Shown here: positions 52,058 through 61,997 of the stretch, in pieces
How positions within the stretch are numbered: the stretch's first letter is position 1
Layout: every line of letters starts with the position of its first letter
Assembly (NCBI RefSeq): GCF_019754945.1
Contig: NZ_JAEUWU010000001.1
Coordinates: 124,001-188,000, forward strand
Direction: 5' to 3'
Source: Corynebacterium pseudokroppenstedtii
GTDB taxonomy: Bacteria > Actinomycetota > Actinomycetes > Mycobacteriales > Mycobacteriaceae
DNA: 64,000 bases
Made by a program: the position numbers and the translations under genes
Notes under the pieces: model-generated
Told to the model about the DNA's origin: nothing
Databases searched by the model: none
The model's input: the letters and a program-made list of their open reading frames with translations, nothing else

Positions 52058-54079
52058 GTGACTGATACGGACACGAACAACTTGGCCGCTATGCGCATCC
52101 CGGAATTAAAGGCGCTAGCTGCCGAAAAGGGGATTCGAGGACTCTCAGGGCTGCGCAAGGGGGATATTATCGCAGCCATCCAGGCCGCCGACGCTGGTCA
52201 GCCGTATTCTCGGCCCCGTCGATCCACACGGAAAGCGGGGGAACCGAAGGCCGAGTCCCACCATTCGGATAACTCTGAATCGCCGAACTCCGATTCATTT
52301 AACACTGGATCGTCGGCAAACAACGACGGACGTGGTTCCGGCTCCGATAACCGCCAGAATGGTAACGACGACCGTCGTGGAGACGAGCACTCTGGTGGCT
52401 CGGACTCCCACTCCGACTCCCATTCGGATAATGACAACGGTCGCGACAACGACGATTCTGACGATTCCCGCCACCACGGCTACAAATCGCGTTCCCAGGC
52501 ACGCCGTGCGCGTCGCCACCGTGCCCGCCACAACGGTCATTCCAATGACGGTGATGACCGAAATAATTCGTCCCGTGATTCTTCCGACGATTCGGATGAT
52601 AATAACTCCCGCCGGGATGATGACCGGAATAACAATGATCATCGACGGTCCAATGACGACCGTGATGATCGTTATGGCCACAATGACGACAACTCCGGTG
52701 ACAACAACGACCACAATGGTCGCGGTGGCCGCAATAACCAGGACCACCGGGGTGGTCGCAACAACCGCAATGATCGTGACAACCGGAACGATCGCGGTGG
52801 CCGCAATAACCGCAACGACCGTAATAACCGCGGCAATCGGCGCAACCGTCGCAACCGGGATAACCGCGACAACCAGAACCCGAACCAGCTGCGCGAGGGT
52901 GAAACTTTCCAGCCGATCGCGGGCATCCTCGATGTTGTCGACAACAACACTGCGTTCATTCGCACGTCGGGGTACCAGTCCGGCCCGAACGACGTTTATG
53001 TGTCTATGAACATGGTTCGGTCCCAGGGAATGCGTCGCGGCGACGCTGTGACCGGGCAGATTAAGGTCCGTGAGGACGGATCAAGCCGCCCGCAGCATGG
53101 TCGCGGCCGCAACCGGCAGAAGTTCGCCCCCTTGGCTCGCGTTGACACGGTCAACGGCATGACGCCGGAGGAGGCCAAGGCCCGCCCCGAGTTTGCCAAG
53201 CTCACACCGCTGTACCCGAACCAGCGGCTGCGTTTGGAAACGGACCAGAAGAAGCTCACGACGCGTGTGATTGACCTCATCATGCCGATCGGTAAGGGGC
53301 AGCGTGCGCTGATCGTGTCCCCGCCGAAGGCCGGTAAAACGACGATTCTTCAGGACGTCGCTAACGCCATCACGACCAACAATCAAGAGTGCTACCTTAT
53401 GGTTGTTCTTGTCGACGAGCGCCCTGAGGAAGTCACCGACATGCAGCGTTCGGTCAATGGTGAAGTGATCGCCTCGACGTTTGACCGCCCGCCGAGCGAG
53501 CACACCACGGTCGCTGAGCTGGCGATTGAGCGGGCTAAGCGCCTTGTTGAGGCTGGTCAGGACGTTGTTGTGCTGCTGGATTCCATTACGCGACTGGGCC
53601 GCGCCTACAACAACTCCTCTCCGGCGTCGGGCAGGATCCTGTCCGGTGGTGTGGATTCCAACGCCCTCTACCCACCGAAGCGATTCTTGGGTGCGGCACG
53701 GAACATCGAAAACGGTGGTTCGCTGACCATTATCGCGACGGCGATGGTTGAGACGGGTTCCGCGGGTGACACCGTCATCTTCGAGGAATTCAAGGGCACG
53801 GGTAACGCAGAGCTGAAGCTTGACAGGAAGATTTCGGAGCGCCGCGTCTTCCCAGCCGTCGACGTGAATCCGTCGGGTACCCGTAAGGACGAGCTGCTCC
53901 TGGCTCCCGACGAGGCACGCGTCATGCACAAGCTACGTCGGATCTTGTCGGCACTGGACCCGCAGCAGGCTATTGACTTGCTGATCAAGCAGCTGCGCAA
54001 GACTAAGAACAATGGCGATTTCCTCATGCAGATCGCGTCGTCGGCACCCATGAGTGTTCCCGACGACGATGACGAGTAA
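52058..54079 (+). CDS. rho: Transcription termination factor Rho with large disordered insertion
   Basis: A 673-residue Rho. Residues 8-45 form the Rho_N helical domain (RIPELKALAAEKGIRGLSGLRKGDIIAAI). Residues about 48-280 are almost entirely Asn, Asp, Arg, Gly, Ser and His. The RNA-binding OB domain (ETFQPIAGILDVVDNNTAFIRTSGY) and the RecA-like motor with Walker A SPPKAGKTT and the Q- and R-loop regions follow and are intact. Actinobacterial Rho proteins commonly carry such an arginine-rich insertion, which adds RNA contacts; here it is unusually rich in Asn. GTG 52058 has GAAAGGA upstream. rpmE, found between rho and prfA in mycobacteria, is absent. Confidence 0.95.
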   Translation: MTDTDTNNLAAMRIPELKALAAEKGIRGLSGLRKGDIIAAIQAADAGQPYSRPRRSTRKAGEPKAESHHSDNSESPNSDSFNTGSSANNDGRGSGSDNRQNGNDDRRGDEHSGGSDSHSDSHSDNDNGRDNDDSDDSRHHGYKSRSQARRARRHRARHNGHSNDGDDRNNSSRDSSDDSDDNNSRRDDDRNNNDHRRSNDDRDDRYGHNDDNSGDNNDHNGRGGRNNQDHRGGRNNRNDRDNRNDRGGRNNRNDRNNRGNRRNRRNRDNRDNQNPNQLREGETFQPIAGILDVVDNNTAFIRTSGYQSGPNDVYVSMNMVRSQGMRRGDAVTGQIKVREDGSSRPQHGRGRNRQKFAPLARVDTVNGMTPEEAKARPEFAKLTPLYPNQRLRLETDQKKLTTRVIDLIMPIGKGQRALIVSPPKAGKTTILQDVANAITTNNQECYLMVVLVDERPEEVTDMQRSVNGEVIASTFDRPPSEHTTVAELAIERAKRLVEAGQDVVVLLDSITRLGRAYNNSSPASGRILSGGVDSNALYPPKRFLGAARNIENGGSLTIIATAMVETGSAGDTVIFEEFKGTGNAELKLDRKISERRVFPAVDVNPSGTRKDELLLAPDEARVMHKLRRILSALDPQQAIDLLIKQLRKTKNNGDFLMQIASSAPMSVPDDDDE

Positions 54080-54138
54080 TTCGTCCCCTATGCGCGACGC
54101 TAAGCCGTGAAGCCAGGCAGTGATGTGAAGTAGTGGCG

Positions 54139-54160
54139 CCAGGAGGTAAAGCTCTCCTGG
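54139..54160 (+). terminator. Hairpin between rho and prfA
   Basis: CCAGGAG (54139-54145) pairs with CTCCTGG (54154-54160) across an eight-base loop, 60 bases after the rho stop. There is no T tract, so it may be a processing or pausing site and not a strong terminator. Confidence 0.4.
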
Positions 54161-54260
54161 TCACGGTGCGGGCGGTGGTTCGGTTGAGCCGCCGCCGTCG
54201 CGCTATATTCGTGTAGTTACCGGTATTTGTAGTGAGCAGTTAAAGGAGCACTCTGGGGTC

Positions 54261-55334
54261 ATGGCGACGCATGTTTCGGCGGTCGACGACATTGTTTCGG
54301 AATATCAAGGGCTCGAAGCTCAATTAGCTGATCCTGATTTACATAACGACGCTGCTCGCGCGCGGAAGGTGGGGAAGCGGTTCTCTGAACTCCAGCCCAT
54401 CATTCAGACGAATGACCGGTTAAATGCTGTTACTGATGATCTCGAAGCCGCCGAGGAAATGGCCCACGAAGACCAGGAATTCGCGGCAGAAGCCGAGCGT
54501 CTTCGGGCGGAAAAAGAGGAGCTATCGGATAAGCTAGCTGACCTTTTGGCTCCGCGTGATCCTCATGATGGCGATGACATTGTGATGGAAGTGAAGTCCG
54601 GTGCGGGCGGGGAAGAAGCTGCCCTCTTCGCCGGCGAATTAGTGCGGATGTACCAGCGCTACGCGGACAAACACGGCTTCGCGATCGACGTTTTGGACGA
54701 CGCTCCGACGGACCTCGGGGGAATTAAAGACATCACCATGTCTATTCGTTCCAAGAAGCCGTCTCGGGACGGTGCGTGGAGCGTCTTCAAGTTTGAGGGT
54801 GGCGTCCACCGTGTTCAGCGAGTTCCCGTTACCGAGTCCCAGGGGCGTATTCAGACTTCCGCTGCCGGTGTCCTCGTCTACCCGGAACCTGATGAGATTG
54901 AGGATGTCGAGATTGATGACAAGGACATCCGCGTTGATGTGTATCGCTCATCCGGTAAAGGTGGCCAAGGCGTTAACACGACCGACTCCGCTGTCCGCAT
55001 CACACACTTGCCGACGGGGTTGATCGTGACGTGCCAGAAAGAACGTAGCCAGATCCAAAACAAGGCGCGCGCGATGCAGGTCCTGGCCGCGCGGTTGCAG
55101 CAGATGAAGGAAGAAGAAGCAGAGGCTGCGGCGTCGGCTGATCGTGCCGCTCAGGTGCGGACCATGGATCGTTCGGAGCGCATCCGTACCTACAATTTCC
55201 CCGAAAATCGCATCTCTGACCACAGAATTAATTACAAGGCGCACAACCTCGACCAGGTTCTCGACGGCGACCTGGATGATCTCTTCTCTGCGCTGCAGTC
55301 CGCAGAGCGCGCCGAACGGCTCGAGGCAGAATGA
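54261..55334 (+). CDS. prfA: Peptide chain release factor 1
   Basis: A 357-residue class I release factor. GGQ lies in [19 protein letters not shown], and the PxT-type discriminator region is [11 protein letters not shown], so it reads UAA and UAG. The length is normal. The start ATG has AAGGAG about 12 bases upstream. The gene overlaps prmC by four bases (ATGA), which couples RF1 to the enzyme that methylates its GGQ glutamine. Confidence 0.97.
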   Translation: MATHVSAVDDIVSEYQGLEAQLADPDLHNDAARARKVGKRFSELQPIIQTNDRLNAVTDDLEAAEEMAHEDQEFAAEAERLRAEKEELSDKLADLLAPRDPHDGDDIVMEVKSGAGGEEAALFAGELVRMYQRYADKHGFAIDVLDDAPTDLGGIKDITMSIRSKKPSRDGAWSVFKFEGGVHRVQRVPVTESQGRIQTSAAGVLVYPEPDEIEDVEIDDKDIRVDVYRSSGKGGQGVNTTDSAVRITHLPTGLIVTCQKERSQIQNKARAMQVLAARLQQMKEEEAEAAASADRAAQVRTMDRSERIRTYNFPENRISDHRINYKAHNLDQVLDGDLDDLFSALQSAERAERLEAE

Positions 55335-56485
55335 CGTATCCCCGTACATCTGTTCGCCAGATGATCAACAATGCCGGCGGACGACTGCGCGCTGCGGGGG
55401 TGGATTCTCCACGAGTCGATGCTGAGCTTCTGATGGCACATGCGCTCACCGTTAAGGGCGCGCCGGGTGCGGAACCGGTCACACGGTCCTCGTTATTCTT
55501 CCGACGCCAAGACGACGTCGATCCCGACACGGCTGAGTTTTTCGAAGCGTGTATTAGCCGACGTGAGCAGCGGGAACCCTTGCAGCACATTATGGGGACG
55601 GTGCGGTTCGCAGGGATCGATCTGCTGATCGGTCCGGGGGCTTTTATTCCCCGTCCGGAAACCGAATTGATTGTGGAATGGGCGGGAAAGCAACTCCGGA
55701 GAGCGTTGGATAACCGGTCCGAGAAATCCGGGTCTTCGAAGCCTGTGCCGGCGGATTACACGATCGTTGACTTGTGCACTGGGCCTGGAACTTTAGCTCT
55801 GGGTGTTGCGCACGCGGCGGGTAACGCGTTGTTGTCTCTTCATCGCGACTTTCGAGAGCAGGCGGCCGTCAATCCGCAAGTGGGAAGCGTCGGCAAGCTC
55901 CCACGAATCCGCATTGTTGGCGTTGACACGAGCGACGTCGCGCTGGATTACGCCCGTCGCAACGTCGAGACCTTCATGCAGAATTGGCGGGCCGAAGCGC
56001 TGGACGTCGGCCTGTCAGAGGACGACGCCGATCAGCTCTCGGTGAGCCTGTGCGCAGGGGATGTCACAGATCCCACTATCGTGAAAAGCATTCGGGACTT
56101 GTGTGGCAGGGACACGCGTGATCGGGACAAACGTGACGGTGACTATCCTGAACCGACGCACGAACTGAAGGTGGATATGGTCGTTTCGAATCCACCCTAT
56201 GTGCCCGAGAACACGGCGATTTCGCCCGAAGTCGCGGCCGATCCTCATGACGCCGTTTTCGCTGGTGCGGACGGAATGAGCGTGATCGTGCCGATGATGG
56301 CCGTGGTTGAGGATTTGTCTAGCCCCGGCACCGTCGTGGCTGTGGAACATGACGAGCTCAACGGGCCTGTGACCTCACAATGCTTGAATAATCACGGTTT
56401 CACCGATGTAGAAATACATAAGGATTTAGCTGGACGCGATAGGTTTGTGACGGGCATTCGGGCCGCACACACGAGGAAAGCGTAA
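55331..56485 (+). CDS. prmC: Release factor glutamine methyltransferase PrmC (enlarged)
   Basis: A 384-residue N5-glutamine methyltransferase for RF1/RF2. The SAM-binding region [15 protein letters not shown] and the catalytic NPPYVPE are clear, followed by [14 protein letters not shown]. Typical members have about 280 residues. The extra length comes from inserted charged segments, around residues 120-140, 165-190 and 255-280 (for example [17 protein letters not shown]). All key motifs are intact. ATG 55331 overlaps the prfA stop. Confidence 0.94.
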   Translation: MTYPRTSVRQMINNAGGRLRAAGVDSPRVDAELLMAHALTVKGAPGAEPVTRSSLFFRRQDDVDPDTAEFFEACISRREQREPLQHIMGTVRFAGIDLLIGPGAFIPRPETELIVEWAGKQLRRALDNRSEKSGSSKPVPADYTIVDLCTGPGTLALGVAHAAGNALLSLHRDFREQAAVNPQVGSVGKLPRIRIVGVDTSDVALDYARRNVETFMQNWRAEALDVGLSEDDADQLSVSLCAGDVTDPTIVKSIRDLCGRDTRDRDKRDGDYPEPTHELKVDMVVSNPPYVPENTAISPEVAADPHDAVFAGADGMSVIVPMMAVVEDLSSPGTVVAVEHDELNGPVTSQCLNNHGFTDVEIHKDLAGRDRFVTGIRAAHTRKA

Positions 56486-56493
56486 TAACACTC

Positions 56494-57150
56494 ATGAGCA
56501 CAATTTACGATTGCACTGACCAAGACGAACGACGTCGTGGCCTCGAGGCTGCCCAGAGCGCAGTAAAGGGCGGACGGCTGGTCGTTATCCCCACCGACAC
56601 CGTCTACGGCATCGGATGTGATGCATTCGATAACGACGCTGTTGCCGCGCTGTTGCGGGCGAAGCATCGTGGCCCTGACATGCCTGTTCCCGTGTTGGTT
56701 GGGTCATGGGACACCGTCGACGGCCTGGTGCAGACGGTCACTCCGCGGATGCGCGAATTAGTCCAAGCGTTTTGGCCTGGCGGACTGTCATTTGTAGTGA
56801 CGCAGGCTCCGTCGTTGCCCTGGGACCTTGGGGATACTAACGGATCAGTGATGCTTCGGATGCCGCTACAGCCGGTCGCGATTGAGCTGTTGAGAGCCAC
56901 AGGCCCCATGGCAGTGAGCTCCGCGAATATTTCGGGGCAGCCGCCGGCGACGTCGGCCATTGCCGCGAAACAGATGCTGGGAAGCGAAGTATCCGTCTAT
57001 TTGGACGATGGAGAGGCGACGATCGGGGAGCCGTCAACCATCATTGATCTGACCTCGCCCACCCCTCATCTTTTGCGTGAAGGGGCGATTTCTGCAGAAC
57101 GTATCTCCGAGGTCATCGGAACGAGCCCTGCTACTCTGCGTCAGAGATAG
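56494..57150 (+). CDS. L-threonylcarbamoyladenylate synthase (Sua5/YwlC/TsaC)
   Basis: A 218-residue YrdC-domain protein: GGRLVVIPTDTVYGIGCDA is the conserved opening, with AKHRGPDMPVPVLVGS and SSANISGQPPATS further on. It makes threonylcarbamoyl-AMP for the t6A modification of ANN-decoding tRNAs. It starts eight bases after prmC in the conserved prfA-prmC-sua5 translation cluster. Confidence 0.95.
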   Translation: MSTIYDCTDQDERRRGLEAAQSAVKGGRLVVIPTDTVYGIGCDAFDNDAVAALLRAKHRGPDMPVPVLVGSWDTVDGLVQTVTPRMRELVQAFWPGGLSFVVTQAPSLPWDLGDTNGSVMLRMPLQPVAIELLRATGPMAVSSANISGQPPATSAIAAKQMLGSEVSVYLDDGEATIGEPSTIIDLTSPTPHLLREGAISAERISEVIGTSPATLRQR

Positions 57151-57212
57151 TTCGAGGGGAAAACGGCCTCACGTGCGCGGTTAGTCCAGGGAATGCGGGG
57201 TAGAGAAACATC

Positions 57213-58391
57213 ATGATCGTTTGTGCACAATCAGCGGTGGGGGGAACCGGTGTGCCCATTCGGGAACTCATCCTTGTTCTCTGCACGGGCTGCATCGTGA
57301 CGTTCCTGACAACAGGATGCATACGATCCGTCATGGTGCGGACCGGGAGAATAGCTATCCCGCGTGCCCGTGACGTCCATAAACAACCCCGCCCGCGGTT
57401 GGGTGGGGTCGCGATGTTCACCGGCGTCATTGCAGCCTTACTGGTGGCCAACCAATTACCGGCGTTGAACCGCGGATTTCCTCCCATGACTCCGGACTTG
57501 AGAGCCGTGTTATGGGCTGCCCTCATCATCGTTGTTGTCGGCATTATCGACGACTTGTATGACATTCCGGCTCTGGTGAAACTGGTTGGGCAGGTCGCTG
57601 GTGCGACGGTCATGAGTCTACTGGGGTTGAGTTGGTACCTCCTCTACGTTCCCTGGCATGGGGGCACCACGGTCATTCTGGATCAAGTCCAGTCCACAGT
57701 CCTGACTGTCGTCTTCACCGTCACCCTGATCAACGCGATTAACTTTGTCGACGGTCTCGACGGGTTGGCGGCCGGCGTCGGAGGGATCGCGGGAATTTCG
57801 CTCTTCGCGTTTTCGCTCACCATTCTCCACGACCAAGGGGGAGCGGTGAGCGCTTATCCGCCGGCCATTATTTCCGCCGTGTTGATTGGAGCCTGCGCGG
57901 GTTTCTTGCCCCACAACTTTGAGCCGAGCCGGATTTTCATGGGCGACACGGGGTCCATGCTGATCGGCCTTCTCCTCGCGGCGGCATCGACCTCAGCGTC
58001 TGGCCGCATCACGATGTCGCTCTATGGTGCCGCCGATATTTTCGCGCTGCTGAGCCCGATCATCGTGGTGGCGGCGAGTGTGTTCATCCCGATGCTCGAC
58101 CTCATCATGGCTGTTATCCGCCGTGTCGGTCACGGGAAAAGCCCGTTCGCCCCAGATAAAAAGCATCTGCACCACAGGCTGCTCCAGCTCGGGCACACTC
58201 ACCGACGGGTGGTCCTTGTGCTCTACACGTGGGTGAGCGTCGTCGCCTTCAGTGCGGTGGCAGCAACAATTTTGCCGACGGACATTACCCTCATTGCGGT
58301 GGGGCTAGCGATCATCATCGCCGTCGGGATTACGTCTGTACCGCGCTCGCGTGATCGTCGGCACCCGGACCGCTACAATCAGCCAGCGTGA
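57213..58391 (+). CDS. wecA: Undecaprenyl/decaprenyl-phosphate GlcNAc-1-phosphate transferase (WecA/Rfe-like)
   Basis: A 392-residue polytopic membrane enzyme of the MraY/WecA family, with about eleven helices. It has DDLYD, NFVDGLDGLAAGV, the metal-binding GDTGSM and the cytosolic HLHHRLL loop. It transfers GlcNAc-1-phosphate to polyprenyl phosphate, the first step of the arabinogalactan linker unit in Corynebacteriales. A GTG at 57252, closer to the family N-terminus (VPIRELILVL), is an alternative start with GGGGG upstream. The stop overlaps the next gene as GTGA. Confidence 0.92.
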   Translation: MIVCAQSAVGGTGVPIRELILVLCTGCIVTFLTTGCIRSVMVRTGRIAIPRARDVHKQPRPRLGGVAMFTGVIAALLVANQLPALNRGFPPMTPDLRAVLWAALIIVVVGIIDDLYDIPALVKLVGQVAGATVMSLLGLSWYLLYVPWHGGTTVILDQVQSTVLTVVFTVTLINAINFVDGLDGLAAGVGGIAGISLFAFSLTILHDQGGAVSAYPPAIISAVLIGACAGFLPHNFEPSRIFMGDTGSMLIGLLLAAASTSASGRITMSLYGAADIFALLSPIIVVAASVFIPMLDLIMAVIRRVGHGKSPFAPDKKHLHHRLLQLGHTHRRVVLVLYTWVSVVAFSAVAATILPTDITLIAVGLAIIIAVGITSVPRSRDRRHPDRYNQPA

Positions 58392-59032
58392 CTGATTCCC
58401 ACTCCTCTGGCGAACCGAACAGCGCCTCGTCGAAGCCGACGTCTCCATATTCCACTTTCGCATCGGGGAAGTCCGGCGGAAAAACACCGGAACAACCCGA
58501 TGGACAGGACTATTTTGAAACGGCGAACTCGTCGGCTAACTCGTCTACCGACGGTGGTTCGTCTATCGACGACGTGATTGCGAAGAGAAACCGGCATGTG
58601 TCGGATCCGCGGTGGCCGTTGCTCAAAGCTGCACGGCTTGGGGGTATCGCAATTGCCTGTTTAGCTGTGGTTTCGTTGTTGGCCTGGGGCGGACAATCAG
58701 GTATGCGAGGTGTCTGGGGAGCGCTCATCGGTTCTGTCATCGGTGGTGCCTTTGTTTTGCTCACTATCGTGAGTGTGCTCATCACATCTCGGACTAATCC
58801 CCAAACGACGATGGCTGTGGTGATGGGGACGTGGCTGCTCAAAGTCGTCGTTGTCTTACTCGTCTTAGTCGTTCTGAAGAACATGTATTTCTATGACCAC
58901 CTGGCGTTGGCGGTCACGGTGATCGCCGCGTTAATCGTCGGATTGGTCTCAGAAACATGGGGTGTTTTAACCGCGCGTGTGACCTATATCGCTGACCGAG
59001 AATGGGCAGAAGAACGGGACCACCAGCAATAG
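58388..59032 (+). CDS. AtpI-like membrane protein
   Basis: A 214-residue protein. The first 75 residues are Ser/Thr/Gly-rich and disordered. Four transmembrane helices follow, including GLRG-like VWGALIGSVIGGAFVLLTIV and VVVLLVLVVLKNMYFYDHLAL. This is the AtpI-type protein that precedes atpB in actinobacterial ATP-synthase operons, thought to help c-ring assembly or Mg2+ supply. The GTG start overlaps the wecA stop. A 268-base gap before atpB suggests that the ATP-synthase operon also has its own promoter. Confidence 0.85.
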   Translation: MTDSHSSGEPNSASSKPTSPYSTFASGKSGGKTPEQPDGQDYFETANSSANSSTDGGSSIDDVIAKRNRHVSDPRWPLLKAARLGGIAIACLAVVSLLAWGGQSGMRGVWGALIGSVIGGAFVLLTIVSVLITSRTNPQTTMAVVMGTWLLKVVVVLLVLVVLKNMYFYDHLALAVTVIAALIVGLVSETWGVLTARVTYIADREWAEERDHQQ

Positions 59033-59086
59033 CCTGCATGGGGGTGAATCAGGTGTAGTTTTAGGGGGGTCGGATTGAGAGATCGC

Positions 59087-59117
59087 TTGGGAAAAACCTG
59101 AATTAAGCTGCTATCGT
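59087..59117 (+). promoter_or_regulatory. Possible promoter of the atp operon
   Basis: TTGGGA (59087-59092) and TATCGT (59112-59117) are 19 bases apart and fit a loose corynebacterial sigma-A promoter (TTGnnn, TAnnnT). It lies within the 268-base gap before atpB. The boxes are weak, so this is only a candidate. Confidence 0.3.
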
Positions 59118-59300
59118 CAACTGCGGGTTATAAGGAAAAGTCGCTATGCGTAGCCACCCCCGAATAACCCCCGGGCCCCCGCGATGATGTGCGACGGAAT
59201 CCGCGGTGGGCTATGCACATAGACCTCCATCGCACCGTTTTCTGTTTGGCAGAAAGCGGCCCGAACACGGGAGAGAACGCTGAGCGTTACAACCTTGTCC

Positions 59301-60155
59301 ATGAAGGGGCATTTCCACGCCCCAGATCTGGACCACGACTTTTTCCCGGGGTTCGTTTGCGGGACCGGCAGTGACGGTGAGCCACGCTGTCCCGACGGTG
59401 CGTCGAATGGTGATCACATCAACCTTTGGTTCGGTAATTTTGCCGACGGTTGGTTCGCCATCGACCGCATCATGTTCGTCCGACTCCTCGTGATGGTGCT
59501 CATGGGGCTGTTCTTCTTCTTCGCTATGCGGAAGCCGAAGTTAGTTCCGCGTGGCGTGCAGAACGTCGCTGAGTACTTGTTGGATTTCGTCCGTATCCAC
59601 ATCAGTGAGGAGATTCTTGGTCGAAAAGAAGGACGTCGCTTCCTTCCGATTATTTCCACGATCTTCTTCCTTGTTCTGTTCATGAACGCACCTTCGGTGA
59701 TCCCGTTCTTGAACGTTTCCCCCAATGCTCGTATTGGTATGCCACTGCTCTTGGCCGTGGTTGCCTACATCTGCATGATCTACGCAGGTGCCAAGCGGTA
59801 TGGGTTCGGGAAGTACATGAAGAGCTCTCTGGTAATTCCGGGGTTGCCTTTCCTTCTCTATTTCTTGGTCGTACCGATTGAGTTCTTCTCGACCTTCATT
59901 TTGAGGCCTGTCACGCTGACCATTCGTCTTATGGCCAATATGCTGTCAGGTCACATCGTGCTGGTGCTCTTGTACTCGGCAACCAACTTCTTCTTCTGGC
60001 AGATGAACGGCTGGCTTGTTGCGTCCGGCTTTACCATCGCGGCAGCTTTTGCCTTCTCGCTGTTTGAGATTTTGGTGATTTTCCTGCAGGCGTACATTTT
60101 CGCCCTGCTGACTGCGGTGTACATTGAGCTTTCCCTGCATGCGGACGAACACTAA
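59301..60155 (+). CDS. atpB: F1Fo ATP synthase subunit a
   Basis: A 284-residue membrane subunit. The N-terminus MKGHFHAPDLDHDFFPGF resembles corynebacterial AtpB. The essential Arg of the proton half-channel is in LRPVTLTIRLMANMLSGHI, and the C-terminal helices contain the conserved QAYIFALLTAVYI. ATG 59301 is preferred; a TTG at 59295 would add two residues. No strong Shine-Dalgarno sequence is visible. It is the first structural gene of the operon atpB-E-F-H-A-G. Confidence 0.96.
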   Translation: MKGHFHAPDLDHDFFPGFVCGTGSDGEPRCPDGASNGDHINLWFGNFADGWFAIDRIMFVRLLVMVLMGLFFFFAMRKPKLVPRGVQNVAEYLLDFVRIHISEEILGRKEGRRFLPIISTIFFLVLFMNAPSVIPFLNVSPNARIGMPLLLAVVAYICMIYAGAKRYGFGKYMKSSLVIPGLPFLLYFLVVPIEFFSTFILRPVTLTIRLMANMLSGHIVLVLLYSATNFFFWQMNGWLVASGFTIAAAFAFSLFEILVIFLQAYIFALLTAVYIELSLHADEH

Positions 60156-60215
60156 CTGAACACCCCACTCGAAGTTTTTCACGAATACGTCGTTGGAAAA
60201 CCAACGGCATTTTGA

Positions 60216-60470
<255 letters not shown>

Positions 60471-60522
60471 TCAGGTTGTTTTCACTACATCCTGATATTC
60501 GAAATAGCGAAAGCTGGAGACT

Positions 60523-61080
60523 ATGACGAACTCACTTATTTTGGCTGAGGACACGCTGCCTCTCGAAAAGGGCAACTTGCCGCTTCTCCCTTTGCCATAC
60601 GACCTCGTCTGGTCCATCGTCTGCTTCGTACTGATCCTATGGCTTTTCTGGAAGTTTGTTCTTCCGAAATTCCAAGAGGTTCTTTCTGAGCGTGAAGATC
60701 GCATTGAAGGCGGTATTCAACGTGCGGAGGCCGCGCAATCCGAGGCGAAGGCTGCGTTGCAAAAATACAATGACCAGCTCGCTGAGGCTCGTGCAGAGGC
60801 CGCTCGTATTCGCGACGAAGCTCGTGCTGACGGGCAAAAGATCGTTGCGGATATGAAGACCGAAGCAACGGAGGAAAGCAACCGCATTATCGCTCAAGGC
60901 GAAAAGCAACTTGCTGCTCAGCGTGATGCCGTCGTCGCTGACCTGCGTAAGGACATGGGTCAGAATTCGGTCGATCTGGCGGAGAAGCTCCTCGGCTCTC
61001 ATCTATCCGACGATGCCAAGCGCGCCGAGACAGTGGATTCTTTCCTGTCTTCCTTGGATGACATTCCGGCAGGGAAGTGA
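60523..61080 (+). CDS. atpF: F1Fo ATP synthase subunit b
   Basis: A 185-residue stator subunit with one N-terminal membrane helix ([20 protein letters not shown]) and a long charged coiled coil. The gene is separate from atpH, unlike mycobacteria, where an additional b subunit is fused to delta. Its stop lies just before the atpH start; an in-frame GTG of atpH would overlap it. Confidence 0.95.
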   Translation: MTNSLILAEDTLPLEKGNLPLLPLPYDLVWSIVCFVLILWLFWKFVLPKFQEVLSEREDRIEGGIQRAEAAQSEAKAALQKYNDQLAEARAEAARIRDEARADGQKIVADMKTEATEESNRIIAQGEKQLAAQRDAVVADLRKDMGQNSVDLAEKLLGSHLSDDAKRAETVDSFLSSLDDIPAGK

Positions 61081-61085
61081 TCAGT

Positions 61086-61901
61086 ATGCACGCAGCGAGC
61101 CGAGAATCGATGACCGAGTTGGCGGCTACCCTCGACAACACCGTTGCTCAGTCCAACGCCGCCGTCGACGGCGCCCAGATCGGACCCGAGCTCTTCGACG
61201 TCGTTGAGGTTTTGGACTCCAACCGTGACTTGCGTGTGGCGCTTATTGATCCCGCAGCGTCCTCCGAGAAACGTGCAGATCTTGCCGATCGCGTTTTCGG
61301 TGAGAAGCTCAATCAGGCTTCGCGCAGCGTGTTGCGTTCTGCAGTAGATAAAGACTGGTCGAATACGCGCGATTTCCGTAATGGGCTTGTTCAACTTGGC
61401 CGGCGGGCTCTGTTCCGCGCTGCCGAGGCAGACGACAAGCTCACGACCGTCGAATCTGAGTTGTTCCAGTTGGCGAGGGTTCTTGAAGACGCCCCGCAGC
61501 TGGAGATGCTTTTGGCAGACCGACAAGCTAGTGCGGACCGACGTCGCCAATTGTTGGCCTCAGTCTTGTACGGCAAAGTTACTTCAATTACAGAAACTCT
61601 TGCCTTGCAGGCGATTTCTCGTGCTAAACAACGTCCTGTCGAAGCATGTGAAACGCTATCGCGGGAGGCAGCGCAGCTGCGTGGGTACGAAGTTGCTCAT
61701 GTTGTGACTGCCGGCGAATTGGGCGATACCCAACGATCCACCCTGGCTGACAAGCTCGGTCGAATTTATGGTCACAAGATGTCCATCCACGGAGAGGTCG
61801 ATCCCAGCATCCTCGGTGGAATGGTCATCCGGGTCGGAGATGAGCGTATCGATGGCAGCACATCGGGCAAACTCGAGAAATTACGGCGAGCTTTTGCCTG
61901 A
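61086..61901 (+). CDS. atpH: F1Fo ATP synthase subunit delta
   Basis: A 271-residue delta subunit with the N-terminal helical domain and the C-terminal conserved VVTAGELGDTQRSTLADKLGRIYG and PSILGGMVIRVGDERIDGS. It links F1 to the b stator. ATG 61086 gives the family start MHAASRE and has AGGGAAG (61070-61076) nine bases upstream; GTG 61077 overlaps the atpF stop and would add three residues. The length (about 270) is the corynebacterial form with an extended N-terminus compared with 180-residue E. coli delta. Confidence 0.94.
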   Translation: MHAASRESMTELAATLDNTVAQSNAAVDGAQIGPELFDVVEVLDSNRDLRVALIDPAASSEKRADLADRVFGEKLNQASRSVLRSAVDKDWSNTRDFRNGLVQLGRRALFRAAEADDKLTTVESELFQLARVLEDAPQLEMLLADRQASADRRRQLLASVLYGKVTSITETLALQAISRAKQRPVEACETLSREAAQLRGYEVAHVVTAGELGDTQRSTLADKLGRIYGHKMSIHGEVDPSILGGMVIRVGDERIDGSTSGKLEKLRRAFA

Positions 61902-61997
61902 CGCCCACGGCGGACGGAATGCCGGTCGTGACCGCGACCAGAAATACGACGTAATAAACAAGTAATGCTGGAAGAGACTACCGAGAGCAGGAAGAAC

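Noticed and set aside
53081..53929. 282-codon frame opposite rho
   Set aside because: It is antisense to the Rho motor domain; the Rho motifs are intact on the plus strand.
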